Below, in pieces: positions 1-11,562 of a stretch of DNA of 62,016 nucleotides. Position 1 is the stretch's first letter; every line of letters starts with the position of its first letter. The DNA lies in assembly GCF_000834055.1 (NCBI RefSeq), contig NZ_JXSQ01000019.1, positions 1 through 62,016 of the forward strand. Reading direction: 5' to 3'. A model generated the notes under the pieces. It was not told the origin of the DNA, did not search any database, and saw nothing but the letters and a program-made list of their open reading frames with translations. Made by a program: the position numbers and the translations under genes. The DNA comes from Leucobacter komagatae. GTDB lineage: Bacteria; Actinomycetota; Actinomycetes; Actinomycetales; Microbacteriaceae.

Positions 1-2207
<2,207 letters not shown>

Positions 2208-2351
2208 TTTATCCCACCTGTTAGTGGTGGGGCATGAGTCTGTTATGTAACGATGTTCGCGTCTACTTTGTGGTTCTTGACGTACGGCCACAACCCCCGA
2301 AAGTGCATCCGTGTGGTGCTTGTCTGGGTGGGTTGTTGTTTGTCAATAGAG

Positions 2352-2468
2352 TTTCGGTGGTTATAGCGTCAGGGAAACGCCCGGTCACATTCCGAACCCG
2401 GAAGCTAAGGCTGACAGCGCCGATGGTACTGCGAGGGGGACCTCGTGGGAGAGTAGGACACCGCCGAA
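2352..2468 (+). rRNA. 5S ribosomal RNA
   Basis: A sequence of about 117 nt begins TTTCGGTGGTTATAGCG and ends in the complementary CACCGCCGAA. It carries the conserved internal CCGAACCCGGAAGCTAAG box of 5S rRNA. It lies about 145 nt after the 23S end and directly before a terminator, the normal place in a 16S-23S-5S operon. End positions are estimated from the closing stem. Confidence 0.96.
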
Positions 2469-2478
2469 CAATTATTGG

Positions 2479-2513
2479 AAAGCCCCGGAGCAGTTATGCT
2501 CCGGGGCTTTCGT
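2479..2513 (+). terminator. rrn operon terminator
   Basis: A perfect 12-bp stem, AAAGCCCCGGAG (2479-2490) with CTCCGGGGCTTT (2499-2510), has an 8-nt loop and is followed by a short T-containing tail. It sits 10 nt after the 5S rRNA, so it very probably ends the rrn transcript. Confidence 0.9.
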
Positions 2514-2717
2514 CATTTGTGGGTTGTTTCACCGAGGCGATAGTGGCGAAAGCTCCTCCGCCCCACACAGCCCAAGGTGCGTAAATGCCTGTGATCAGGT
2601 AAGCTATTGAGGTTTGTGTTTGCGAGCCATCGCTGATGCAACAACACCGCGCGCCGGAACGGCCGGCGAGGCGGGAGAACGGGTGCGAACGCACTCGTTC
2701 GGCGAAAGGAAACAATC

Positions 2718-3146
2718 ATGGCAAAAGCCAAGAAGGTTACCGGTCTGATTAAGCTTCAGATCGCAGCCGGCGCAGCCAACCCGGCACCCCCCGTGGGTCC
2801 TGCGCTGGGTCAGCACGGCGTCAACATCATGGAATTCTGCAAGGCGTACAACGCTGCGACGGAATCCCAGCGCGGCAACGTTGTGCCCGTTGAAATCACT
2901 GTCTACGAGGATCGCTCGTTCACCTTCATCCTGAAGACCCCGCCGGCGGCGGAGCTCCTCAAGAAGGCTGCTGGCGTGCAGAAGGGCTCGGGCACCCCGC
3001 ACACCGTTAAGGTTGCGAAGGTTACTGCTGAGCAGGTTCGTCAGATCGCCGAGCAGAAGCAGGCTGATCTGAACGCGAACGACATCGACGCAGCGTCGAA
3101 GATCATCGCGGGCACCGCTCGCTCCATGGGCATCACGGTCGAGTAG
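2718..3146 (+). CDS. rplK: 50S ribosomal protein L11
   Basis: L11 binds the GTPase-associated centre of 23S rRNA and helps factor-dependent GTP hydrolysis and the stringent response. The 142-aa product is full length for the family. It has the conserved N-terminal [19 protein letters not shown] and [15 protein letters not shown] blocks, and the C-terminal RNA-binding domain ends in [13 protein letters not shown]. The ATG follows a GAAAGGA ribosome-binding site. rplA follows after 10 nt, so the two are co-transcribed. The odd point is what precedes it: in most bacteria secE and nusG sit just upstream, but here the upstream neighbour is the end of an rrn operon. The 200-nt leader contains small inverted repeats (for example GTGCG/CGCAC at about 2683-2694) that could be an L1 autoregulation site, but I cannot show this. 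Confidence 0.98.
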   Translation: MAKAKKVTGLIKLQIAAGAANPAPPVGPALGQHGVNIMEFCKAYNAATESQRGNVVPVEITVYEDRSFTFILKTPPAAELLKKAAGVQKGSGTPHTVKVAKVTAEQVRQIAEQKQADLNANDIDAASKIIAGTARSMGITVE

Positions 3147-3156
3147 GGATACGAAC

Positions 3157-3846
3157 ATGGCACAGAAGTCGAAGGCGTACCGCGCCGCTGCCGAGAAGAT
3201 TCAGGCAGACAAGTTCTACACTCCCGCCGAGGCAGTTGCCCTCGCGAAGGAGACAGGTTCGGCAAAGACCGACTCGACCGTTGAGGTCGCAGTTCGGCTC
3301 GGCGTCGATCCCCGCAAGGCCGATCAGATGGTTCGCGGCACCGTGAACCTCCCCCACGGCACCGGCAAGACCGCACGCGTCATCGTGTTCGCGAACGGTG
3401 CAGCTGCTGAGGCAGCTATTGCCGCTGGCGCTGACGAGGTCGGCGGCGACGAGCTCATCGAGAAGGTAGCCGCTGGCTACACCGACTTCGATTCGGCAGT
3501 CGCGACCCCCGAGCTCATGGGCAAGGTCGGTCGTCTCGGTAAGGTGCTTGGCCCCCGTGGCCTCATGCCGAACCCGAAGACCGGCACGGTCACGATGGAC
3601 ACCGCTAAGGCTGTCACCGAGATCAAGGGCGGCAAGATCGAGTTCCGCGTTGACAAGCACTCCAACGTGCACTTCATCGTTGGCAAGTCCTCGTTCTCAG
3701 CTGAGCAGCTCAACGACAACATTTCGTCGGTTCTCGACGAGATTGTCCGCCTGAAGCCTTCGTCGGCTAAGGGCAAGTACGTCATCAAGGGCGCCGTCTC
3801 GACCACCTTCGGTCCCGGCATCCCGCTCGACGTTTCGGGCATGTAA
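3157..3846 (+). CDS. rplA: 50S ribosomal protein L1
   Basis: L1 binds the 23S rRNA L1 stalk, helps release deacylated tRNA, and in many bacteria represses its own L11-L1 operon. The 229-aa length is typical. The signature [19 protein letters not shown] lies at about residues 127-145. An N-terminal charged segment ([11 protein letters not shown]) precedes the alpha/beta core. It starts 10 nt after rplK and is followed within 32 nt by a strong terminator, so this is a two-gene rplKA operon. rplJ and rplL are not downstream. Confidence 0.98.
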   Translation: MAQKSKAYRAAAEKIQADKFYTPAEAVALAKETGSAKTDSTVEVAVRLGVDPRKADQMVRGTVNLPHGTGKTARVIVFANGAAAEAAIAAGADEVGGDELIEKVAAGYTDFDSAVATPELMGKVGRLGKVLGPRGLMPNPKTGTVTMDTAKAVTEIKGGKIEFRVDKHSNVHFIVGKSSFSAEQLNDNISSVLDEIVRLKPSSAKGKYVIKGAVSTTFGPGIPLDVSGM

Positions 3847-3877
3847 TTTCGTCGCTTGGGCATCGCGCCCAGGCGCA

Positions 3878-3917
3878 CAACGAGGCCCCCTCCGGGTTAC
3901 CGGAGGGGGCCTCGTTG
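3878..3917 (+). terminator. rplKA operon terminator
   Basis: A perfect 18-bp stem with a 4-nt loop (GTTA): left arm 3878-3895, right arm 3900-3917. It lies 31 nt after the rplA stop codon. No long T-run follows, but the stem is very strong and separates rplA from the kinase operon. Confidence 0.88.
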
Positions 3918-4062
3918 CGTCTAGCCGAGGCGTCGCACCGGTAAATAAGTTGTGCACAACTCAACGTCGTGTGCGCGCAGGGCCGCGGCACTGCGTAGGA
4001 TAGCTGTATGCACGCCGCCGCCTCTCATCTGGTTGCGCGCGCACGCCACTTTGGGGCGTGTG

Positions 4063-5202
4063 ATGGGTGATCAGCGACAGCTACGACCCCCGGGAATCCC
4101 GGGGTTTTCCTACGTTCGACCGCTGGGCTCTGGCGGATTCGCTCGCGTGTATCTCTACGAACAGGACATGCCGCGACGGGTAGTGGCGGTGAAAGTGCTC
4201 GATGGCGGCAACGGTTCACCGGACGCGCAGCGATTGCGCGAGGTCTTTGAAGACGAGGCAGACGTGATGGCGCGGCTCGCGAGCCATCCGTCGATTGTCA
4301 CGATCCACCAGGCGAGCATTTCGCTCGATGGCTCTCCCTACATCGCGATGGAATACTGCCCTGCGTCGATGGGGGCGCTCACGAAGGGCAAGCCCGCCCC
4401 GCTCGCTGACGTGCTCGATGCGGGCGTGCGGATCGCGGGTGCGCTCGAGACGGCGCATCGCGCCGGTGTGCTGCACCGCGACATTAAGCCCTCCAACGTG
4501 TTGCTGACGACGCTGGGTAAGCCCGTTCTCGCCGACTTTGGTATCGCGTATGTGACGCAGCGCGGTCAGGCGGAGGAGGCCGAGGTAGCGATGTCGATCC
4601 CGTGGTCGTCGCCCGAGGTGTTGCAGCTGAAGGTGAGCGGATCGGTGTCGAGCGAGGTGTGGTCGCTTGGGGCGACGCTGTATTCGTTCGCGGCGGGACG
4701 TTCGCCGTTTGAACTGCCCGATCGAACCCAGAATTCCCGGTCGAAACTGTCCGACAGGATCACGAAGGCCATCTACCCGTCGATCCCTGGAGCGCAGGGC
4801 TACGAGCCGCTCGACGATGTGCTGTCGCGGGCGCTGCGCCGCGCGCCGGAGGATCGGTTCGCGTCGATGGCCGAGTTTGGGGCGGCGCTGCAGGAACTGC
4901 AACGGCACTATCGCTTCGACGTCACCCCACTCGAGGTGGTTTCGGAGGCCTGGTTGCCCCGCACCGAAGCGATCGCCGCGGGAACCCGGGGGCCGGTGGT
5001 GTCGAGCCTCGGGAGAGTCTCGCGCGCCGAGGCCCGCGCGGAGCATCTCGCCCAGCTGCGCGGAACGGATAAGGATGGCCTGGTGCTCGATCGGCCGACG
5101 AGCTCGCCCGTGCGGGCAGGGCTGATCGGTGCGGGTATTGCGGTTGCCGCGATCGCGGCGATTGGCGCGGTCATCTGGGCGGTCGTCGGGGGTGCCGGGT
5201 GA
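4063..5202 (+). CDS. membrane-anchored Ser/Thr protein kinase (PknB-type)
   Basis: Predicted Hanks-type kinase of 379 aa. Visible motifs are the glycine loop GSGGFARVY, the ATP-anchoring Lys44 in VAVKVL, the catalytic loop HRDIKPSN (residues 138-145), DFG (158-160) and an APE-like SPEV, so it should be active. A single C-terminal transmembrane helix (about 353-377) ends the protein with almost nothing outside; there are no PASTA domains. The frame stays open to 3952, but the upstream part is compositionally poor. ATG 4063 is chosen because the kinase domain begins about 10 residues later; TTG 4051 or GTG 4060 remain possible. The stop overlaps the next start (GTGA), so it is coupled to the giant surface protein. 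Its likely targets are proteins in this locus that carry acidic-TVVV motifs and FHA readers. Confidence 0.93.
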   Translation: MGDQRQLRPPGIPGFSYVRPLGSGGFARVYLYEQDMPRRVVAVKVLDGGNGSPDAQRLREVFEDEADVMARLASHPSIVTIHQASISLDGSPYIAMEYCPASMGALTKGKPAPLADVLDAGVRIAGALETAHRAGVLHRDIKPSNVLLTTLGKPVLADFGIAYVTQRGQAEEAEVAMSIPWSSPEVLQLKVSGSVSSEVWSLGATLYSFAAGRSPFELPDRTQNSRSKLSDRITKAIYPSIPGAQGYEPLDDVLSRALRRAPEDRFASMAEFGAALQELQRHYRFDVTPLEVVSEAWLPRTEAIAAGTRGPVVSSLGRVSRAEARAEHLAQLRGTDKDGLVLDRPTSSPVRAGLIGAGIAVAAIAAIGAVIWAVVGGAG

Positions 5203-8200
5203 GTGCCGCCCGCGTGCGACAGGCGGCAGAGCGCGGCCAGCCGCGGCCGAGTGGCAGTAAGGATCAGTCTGCGCGAGGCCGGTTTATTCGGGCTCGCGGG
5301 TGGATCGCGGGAGGCGTCGTCGCCGCGCTCATTGGCACCGTTGCGGTCATCTCGAGCGGCTTTGACGCGCAGGAGGTTCCGCGCAAGGAGCCGAACGTGT
5401 GGGTTGCGCGCGACGCAGGCCAGTACGCGAGGGTGAACACCGAGACAGGCGAGATCGACACGGTGCGCAAGGTGTCGGAGCCGAGCGGGGTCGTGCAGCT
5501 CGGAGCGGAGAGCCTTGTGCTCACGAACGGAAACGGCCGCGCGTGGCCCGTGAACCAGGCACAGACTGTTGATTTCACGGATTCTGACTCGGCCGCGTCG
5601 ACGGGCGAAGCCGAAGCGGGCGACGAGGGTGCGGAAGGCGAGGGTGCGGAAGGCGAGGGTGCGGAAGGCGCCGAGGGCGAGAACGCTGACGCCAGTGCGA
5701 CAGTGAGCACTGCGGGGAGCACCGAGGGCGAGGGTGCGGCCGAGGCCGTTCGGCTTCCCGACGGTACCCGAGAGGTGCTCGCGGCTGGTGACCACCTCAT
5801 GCTCCGTACCGAGGCGGGCGCCGTGTACGTTGGCGCGCTCGGTGCGGACGCTGCGCTCGCGGGTGCAGGGGACGGCACGGGTTTTGCGCAGGGCGCATCG
5901 TCCGGGGCATTGTCGCCTGAGGAGCTAGCGGCAAGGGTCCAGTCGCTGCAGCAGATCGATCCGCTTGCCGAGGAGGCCGCTGCGGCCCGAGAGGCGGCGG
6001 AGGAAGCCGCGAGCAAGGCCGAAGCGAAGGGCGATGGTGCCGGTGATGGTGCCGCCGACGTCGACCAGTTGGGGCTGAGAGCTGACGCGATTGCGCTGTC
6101 GCCCGACGGCATCGCGGCGATCTACTCGGCGAGTGACGGCACGATCTGGCGTTTCGACCTGCGGCGCGGCGAGTTCGTCGGCGGCGCTGAGAAGGTCCCG
6201 AGCTCGGCGGCCGAGCTTGCCGGTGCCCAGCTCGCCCTCGTCTCGGGCGACTGGGTGCTGCTGGACGCAGAGTCTGGCACCCTGTGGCGTCAGGGAGCCG
6301 GTGAGGTCGCGCTCGAACTCGACGGCGCGGCGAGACTGCAGGCGAGCGGCGAAGGCGATGGGCGCGGTAGCGGCGGCGGCACTGCCGCGCTCGTTGCAGA
6401 CGTTTCGGGGCTGTGGCGCGTTCCCGCACAGGGCGGGCCGGAGCGGATCGCTGAGGGGAGCGGAACACCGGCCCAGCCGAGCAGCGTCGACGGCACGCGG
6501 TATGCCGCGTGGGTTGGGCAGAACGGTGGCACCCTCTGGGACTCTGAGAACGCTTCGACGCGTGAGCTGAGCTTCGACGAGGCCGCGCGTGATCTCGGTG
6601 AGGTCGCGCCCGTGTTCTACACAAACGGCGACAGGGCGGTGCTGGGTGAGGCGCGCACAGGCATGCTGTGGACGCTTCCAGAGGGCAGGCTCATCCCGCT
6701 CTCGCAGTGGACGATTTCTGATCCGCCGAAGGAAGACCAGGGAACCGTCGTCGTCGAGGAGGTGACCGAGCAGGTCCCCCCGACCGCCGTCAATGACTCC
6801 TTCGGCGTGCGCAAGGGCGAGCCGGCACCGCTGCCTGTGCTGCTCAACGATTTTGACCCGAATAAGCGCGATGTGCTCACGATCGTGCCTGAGTCACTCG
6901 GTGAGTCGCCGCTCCCGAGCGAGTTCGGGGTGGTTGAGCTCATGCCTGATGGGCAGTCGCTCATGGTTCGCCCGCAATCGGGGGCAACCGGCACAGCGAC
7001 GTTTACCTACAGGGTGTCTGACGGTGCGCTCAGCTCCGAGGCGGCGACGGTGACGCTAACGGTGGTGCCCGAGGGCACGAACACCGCTCCCGAGTGGTGC
7101 CCGGTTGAGGGCTGCCAGCGGGCCTGGGAGGTCCCCCCAATCGCTCCGGGTGGCACGCTTGTCTATCCGATTCTTGAGGGGTGGGTGGATCCAGAGGGGG
7201 ATCCGATGATGCTCGCCGAGGTCGAGTCGCTTCGAGTTGAGGATCCAGCTGCGGCGATCGTCACGGCCGATGGTCGGCTCGCGCTGCGCCACACCGATGC
7301 GAACGCCGGAGCCTCCGAGCTGATGCTGCGGTTGACGGTGCGTGACGGGCACGGCGCGGAGCAGACGCGCGACCTGCAGGTGTCGGTGCAACCGGGCGCG
7401 GTCGCAGAGTTCCAGGCGATGGCGACGACGGTGAAGGTGGGGGACCCGACCCTGCTGAAGCCGCTTGAACGGGTCGCGGGTGGCTCGGGTTCGTTCCAGC
7501 TCGTCGACGTGACGGTGCAGAGCGGCTCGGAGCGGGTGAGTGCGGTTGCGCGGACAGCTGATGGCAGGGTGGAGGTCACCGCGTCGGACGCTGGCGAGGC
7601 ACTACTCTCGCTCGGTGTGCGTGACACTGTCACGGGCAACGAGTTCGCCGGCCTTATCCGGGTGACGGCTACGCCTGGCTCGCCCCCGCTCACGTTGCCG
7701 CCGTTGCGGGCATTCGTGCGCCCGCTGGCTGATTCGACGGTAGAGGTGCTCAACGCGATCCCTGGCGGCTCATCGCGCGCCGTTTCGGTCGAGGCGGTGA
7801 ACGTTGTTGACGGAGACGTGCGAGCCGACGTGATCGAGCACTCGCGGGTGCGCGTCGCCGGAAGCACCCCGGACGGCGGGCCGGGACGCGTTGGAGCGGT
7901 CGACGTGACTGTCACCGAGGGGGCCGCTGGCGCTCAAGGCAGGCTCACGGTATTCCAGGTGCCGGAATCTGGCATGAAGGGCGCGGTCGCGGTCGCGGAT
8001 TCCGCTACTGTCAGGGCAGGAGCGGTCGTCGATATCCGCGTGCTCGACAACGATGTTGCCGCGCCGGGAGAGCGCCTCATTCTGCACCCCGAGGTGACCG
8101 GGTCGGGAACGGAGGGCGAGCTCGCGTTCGCCTCGGGCAGCACGCTCCGTTATCTTGCCCCGCAGCAGGCGGGCACCTATCGCCTGAGCTACACGACCTA

Positions 8201-11200
8201 CGGCGCATCGAACCCCGAGGCTGGCGACGTTGGCAGCGTTACTGTTACTGTCGTGCCGCGGGGCGCGAATCAGGATCCGCAGCCCGCGACCGTCACCGCG
8301 CGCGTGGCGGCCGGCGAGCGTGCGCGTGTGGACGTTCCGCTCTCGGGGGTTGACCCCGATGGCGACCGGGTGCGACTCATCGGTGTGGACGCGATCTCTG
8401 ATCCACAGCTCACCGCGAACCTCGCGACGACAGGCACCGCGATCGAGGTCGCGGCCTCCGGGCAGGCGAAACCCGGTGTGACGAGCGTGAGCTACACGGT
8501 TCGCGACGGCGAGGGCGGCACGGGTACGGGCACCCTGCGGATCATCGTGAACCCTGCGACGCAGGATTCAGGCGCGCCGATCGCTTCGAGCGACTACGTG
8601 CGGCTCGTGCGCGGCTCAGCAGACGAGGTCGCGGTACGTCCCCTCGACAACGACATCGACCCAGCGCATGGCACGCTCAAGATCCTCTCCGTTGTTCCGA
8701 ACCTGCCGGGCGGCGAATCAAACCCCGACTTCAAACGAGCGAAGAACCGACTGAATCTGTCGAAGCTGAAGGAAGGCATTGTTTCGATCGCTCCGGGCGA
8801 GGAGCTCGGCACCGTCTCGTACCGCTACACGGTGAAGTCTTCAGCGTCATCGAGCACGGCCGAGGGCCTGCTGCTCGCGCAGACTTCCGAGCGCGTTGGG
8901 GCGCAGGCTCCGCGGGTGACTGACACCGTGCTCAACGTGCGTGAGCGCAGTGAGCTCGCGCAGGGCGGCGTCGACGTTGTCACCGACAAGGTGCGGTGGG
9001 CTGCGGGTGATCCCGGGTCGCTGAAGCTCTCGCTGTGGGAGGGCAACCGCTCCGGTTACCGCGTCTCGGGCAACTCGATCGTCGGTGAGTACAACCCTGA
9101 CGGCGACCTTGTCGCGTTCGAGCTTTCCGGCCTTGATCCGTCGGGAACTGAGGTGTCGAGCTTCGGTTTCCTCATCATCCCGCCGCTCGACGAGCTGCGC
9201 ATCACATTGAAGCCCGGCCTCGCGCCGCTGACAGTCGACGAGAACAAGTCGGTCGACGCCAGCCTGCGTTCGTTCCTCGACGTGACCGCGAGCGACCGCG
9301 TCGAGCTCGCGCAGCGCGCGTTCCCCGTTGGGAGGGGACAGGCGAGCTGCTCGGCGGTGTCCCAGGACACCATCCGGTACGCTGCCGGCGGCGAAGCCCC
9401 GTGGGATGATGCGTGTCTCGTGAGCGTGCGCCTGGTCGGTCAGAAGAGCTGGACCATGCTCCCGCTCCCCGTCGAGATTGTGCCGCGCGCCCCCGTTGTG
9501 CAGTTGAACGCGCTGACCCGCACGGTGCCACCGGGCGGGGCCGAGACGATCGATCTCACCGACATGGTGCAGTGGCAGGGAAACCGTGAGGGTGACGTGT
9601 CGAAGCTGCGCTTCGCCGTCTCCGGTGGCGGTTCACTGTTCAACGTGCAGCAGTCGGGTTCGAGTGTGACGATCGACGCCCGCGCGGATGCCGCGCCGGG
9701 CAGCCAGGAAGGGCTCAGCGTCTCAGTGTCGGGCGCGGGCGAATCCCTCGCACCCCTCACGCTGCGCGTCGGCGATGCGCCGCGTGAGCAGCCGCGCGGT
9801 GGCACCGTCAACCTGACGTGCACGGTCGGCTCGAACTGCGCGATCGACGTGATCGGTGCCTCAGGAGAGTATGACCCGTTCGCAGGGAAGCGCGGCGGCG
9901 GGCTGCAACTCGAGACGGTGAGCGGGGCGGCGTGCACGTTCGGCACGGTCACGCGGGCGAGCGAGCGCGGTGTCTCGGTGTCGTGGCCCGACAACCGCGG
10001 GCCGGGCGGACGTTGCACCGTTGGCTTCACGGTGCGCGATGCGCAGGGCAGGATCGGCGAGGGCAGCATCGAACTCGACGCGCAGGGCGTGCCGCGCGCG
10101 CCCGCCAGCCTGAGCCTGCAGAGCTACTCTGGCAACAGCGTCACCTTTGTCGCCGAGCTGGGTGCAGCGCAAAGTGCGCACCCGGCGGTGACCGGCGTTG
10201 AGGTGTCTGGCGCGGGATCGAGCTCGTGCACCCCGACCGGGCCGGCGAGCTACCAGTGCGTTGTGAGCGGACTTGAAAACGGCGCGCAGCATGCATTCAC
10301 GGCGCGGGCTGTGAACAGCGTCGGGTCGTCTGACCCGAGCTCTGCCGCGACCGCGTGGGCGTACAAGAACCCGGATGCGCCGACCATCGGCGAGCCGAGG
10401 AGCGTGAGTGGCGCGGAGGTGACGGCGTCGACCGGTGTGGTCGAGTTCACCCTGCAGGGCGGCTCCGACGTCGCGAAATACGTTGCGACGATCGGTGGAT
10501 CCCAGCGGGAGTTTGTTGGGCGCGACCAGACGCCTGCGCGCATGCCGGCCGGTGTCGGGCCGAACCAGACGCTCACGGTCGTGGCGCTGAGCAGGTTCGA
10601 GCCGCCGGGCGGCGGGTCCGTGCCACAGGCAAACCCGGCGACCGCTTCGGTGACTGTCGTCGGGTTGCCGACGACGGGAGCCCCGCAGCTCGCTTCTCCT
10701 GGGAAGGGGCAGCTGACGGTTGCCGAGTCGGGCACCAACGGCAACTTTGCTCCTCCGAGCAGCCTCAGGTATTCGTTCTCGCAGCCCGTGCCACAGGGCA
10801 CGAACCCCGCTGAGTGTTCGGCCAACTCTGGCGGCTACGGGGGCGAGACTTCGAAGACGTTCTCCGGGCTGAACGACTTGGAGGTTTACTCGGTTCGGGT
10901 GTGTGTGCGGAACAGCGTCGGCGTTGGAAGCAGCACTGTCGTGAGCGGCAGGCCACTCGTCCTCCGCGGCGACCGGATCGACCCGATTGCAGGGCCGCTG
11001 ACGTTCGCCGTGAACAACAGGCCCGTCGTTACCGGCGGCACGCTCGGCGAATACCGAATGAGCCGGGAAGCGAAGCCGAGGCCGCAGCGCGGACTCGAGC
11101 TGCAGTACCTCCTCGACGGGAACCCAGTCGACGGACCGGTGCACAGTCTCGACTACGTTGGGCAACTCGCTGTGAAACAGTGCGTGCCTGGCACCAACGG

Positions 11201-11516
11201 GGAACTGTGTTCAGACCCGACTCCGATCACCCCGGAGGGGGCCCCGACGATCGTGAGGGCCGAGCTCACGGACACGTGTGTGCCCGTTGGCGATGCGAAG
11301 TCGATTGTGAACATCTCGGCGGCCGCGAGAGATTTCGCGACTGTCGTCGGTGATGACACGGGCAAGGTGACGATCACCTGGGGATACCTCTTCTCCACGC
11401 TTGACCCGCTTGTGCTTCAGGGCAAGGCCTGCGCGCAACCCGGGGAGCCCAACCAGCAGCCCGACCCAGGCACTCCCAACCCAGGAACAGCCGGCACCGC
11501 CACACCCGGTCCCTAA
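5199..11516 (+). CDS. giant membrane-anchored Ig-like/FN3 surface protein (2105 aa)
   Basis: A short cytoplasmic Arg/Lys-rich segment is followed by one transmembrane helix (about 33-53), so almost all of the protein is predicted to be extracellular. Residues about 60-500 have repeated small-beta patterns resembling a propeller, interrupted by an Ala/Glu/Gly low-complexity stretch (about 140-175). From about residue 526 come several Ig-like/cadherin-like domains. The first starts PPTAVNDSFGVRKG and contains PVLLNDFDP, the pattern of bacterial tandem Ig modules; similar NDVA/NDID units recur near 950 and 1150. FN3-like modules occupy about 1630-1900, and the C-terminus is Pro/Gly/Thr-rich. It starts at GTG overlapping the kinase stop. 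Its role is probably adhesion or envelope scaffolding; this is inference. No sortase motif or enzymatic domain was seen. Confidence 0.9.
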   Translation: MSAARVRQAAERGQPRPSGSKDQSARGRFIRARGWIAGGVVAALIGTVAVISSGFDAQEVPRKEPNVWVARDAGQYARVNTETGEIDTVRKVSEPSGVVQLGAESLVLTNGNGRAWPVNQAQTVDFTDSDSAASTGEAEAGDEGAEGEGAEGEGAEGAEGENADASATVSTAGSTEGEGAAEAVRLPDGTREVLAAGDHLMLRTEAGAVYVGALGADAALAGAGDGTGFAQGASSGALSPEELAARVQSLQQIDPLAEEAAAAREAAEEAASKAEAKGDGAGDGAADVDQLGLRADAIALSPDGIAAIYSASDGTIWRFDLRRGEFVGGAEKVPSSAAELAGAQLALVSGDWVLLDAESGTLWRQGAGEVALELDGAARLQASGEGDGRGSGGGTAALVADVSGLWRVPAQGGPERIAEGSGTPAQPSSVDGTRYAAWVGQNGGTLWDSENASTRELSFDEAARDLGEVAPVFYTNGDRAVLGEARTGMLWTLPEGRLIPLSQWTISDPPKEDQGTVVVEEVTEQVPPTAVNDSFGVRKGEPAPLPVLLNDFDPNKRDVLTIVPESLGESPLPSEFGVVELMPDGQSLMVRPQSGATGTATFTYRVSDGALSSEAATVTLTVVPEGTNTAPEWCPVEGCQRAWEVPPIAPGGTLVYPILEGWVDPEGDPMMLAEVESLRVEDPAAAIVTADGRLALRHTDANAGASELMLRLTVRDGHGAEQTRDLQVSVQPGAVAEFQAMATTVKVGDPTLLKPLERVAGGSGSFQLVDVTVQSGSERVSAVARTADGRVEVTASDAGEALLSLGVRDTVTGNEFAGLIRVTATPGSPPLTLPPLRAFVRPLADSTVEVLNAIPGGSSRAVSVEAVNVVDGDVRADVIEHSRVRVAGSTPDGGPGRVGAVDVTVTEGAAGAQGRLTVFQVPESGMKGAVAVADSATVRAGAVVDIRVLDNDVAAPGERLILHPEVTGSGTEGELAFASGSTLRYLAPQQAGTYRLSYTTYGASNPEAGDVGSVTVTVVPRGANQDPQPATVTARVAAGERARVDVPLSGVDPDGDRVRLIGVDAISDPQLTANLATTGTAIEVAASGQAKPGVTSVSYTVRDGEGGTGTGTLRIIVNPATQDSGAPIASSDYVRLVRGSADEVAVRPLDNDIDPAHGTLKILSVVPNLPGGESNPDFKRAKNRLNLSKLKEGIVSIAPGEELGTVSYRYTVKSSASSSTAEGLLLAQTSERVGAQAPRVTDTVLNVRERSELAQGGVDVVTDKVRWAAGDPGSLKLSLWEGNRSGYRVSGNSIVGEYNPDGDLVAFELSGLDPSGTEVSSFGFLIIPPLDELRITLKPGLAPLTVDENKSVDASLRSFLDVTASDRVELAQRAFPVGRGQASCSAVSQDTIRYAAGGEAPWDDACLVSVRLVGQKSWTMLPLPVEIVPRAPVVQLNALTRTVPPGGAETIDLTDMVQWQGNREGDVSKLRFAVSGGGSLFNVQQSGSSVTIDARADAAPGSQEGLSVSVSGAGESLAPLTLRVGDAPREQPRGGTVNLTCTVGSNCAIDVIGASGEYDPFAGKRGGGLQLETVSGAACTFGTVTRASERGVSVSWPDNRGPGGRCTVGFTVRDAQGRIGEGSIELDAQGVPRAPASLSLQSYSGNSVTFVAELGAAQSAHPAVTGVEVSGAGSSSCTPTGPASYQCVVSGLENGAQHAFTARAVNSVGSSDPSSAATAWAYKNPDAPTIGEPRSVSGAEVTASTGVVEFTLQGGSDVAKYVATIGGSQREFVGRDQTPARMPAGVGPNQTLTVVALSRFEPPGGGSVPQANPATASVTVVGLPTTGAPQLASPGKGQLTVAESGTNGNFAPPSSLRYSFSQPVPQGTNPAECSANSGGYGGETSKTFSGLNDLEVYSVRVCVRNSVGVGSSTVVSGRPLVLRGDRIDPIAGPLTFAVNNRPVVTGGTLGEYRMSREAKPRPQRGLELQYLLDGNPVDGPVHSLDYVGQLAVKQCVPGTNGELCSDPTPITPEGAPTIVRAELTDTCVPVGDAKSIVNISAAARDFATVVGDDTGKVTITWGYLFSTLDPLVLQGKACAQPGEPNQQPDPGTPNPGTAGTATPGP
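5625..5669 (+). repeat. three perfect 15-bp tandem repeats inside the giant protein gene
   Basis: The unit GAGGGTGCGGAAGGC occurs three times head to tail, encoding EGAEG each time, inside an acidic low-complexity spacer just outside the membrane. Perfect copies suggest recent slippage. Confidence 0.9.
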
Positions 11517-11562
11517 CCTCACCAGCCAAGGGCCGACAGGCCCGGATCCACCGAAGGACACC

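Noticed and set aside
9861..11165. 434-codon antisense frame inside the giant surface-protein gene
   Set aside because: Arg/His/Ala-rich composition typical of the complement of a high-GC gene; no domain, and the sense strand is clearly coding.
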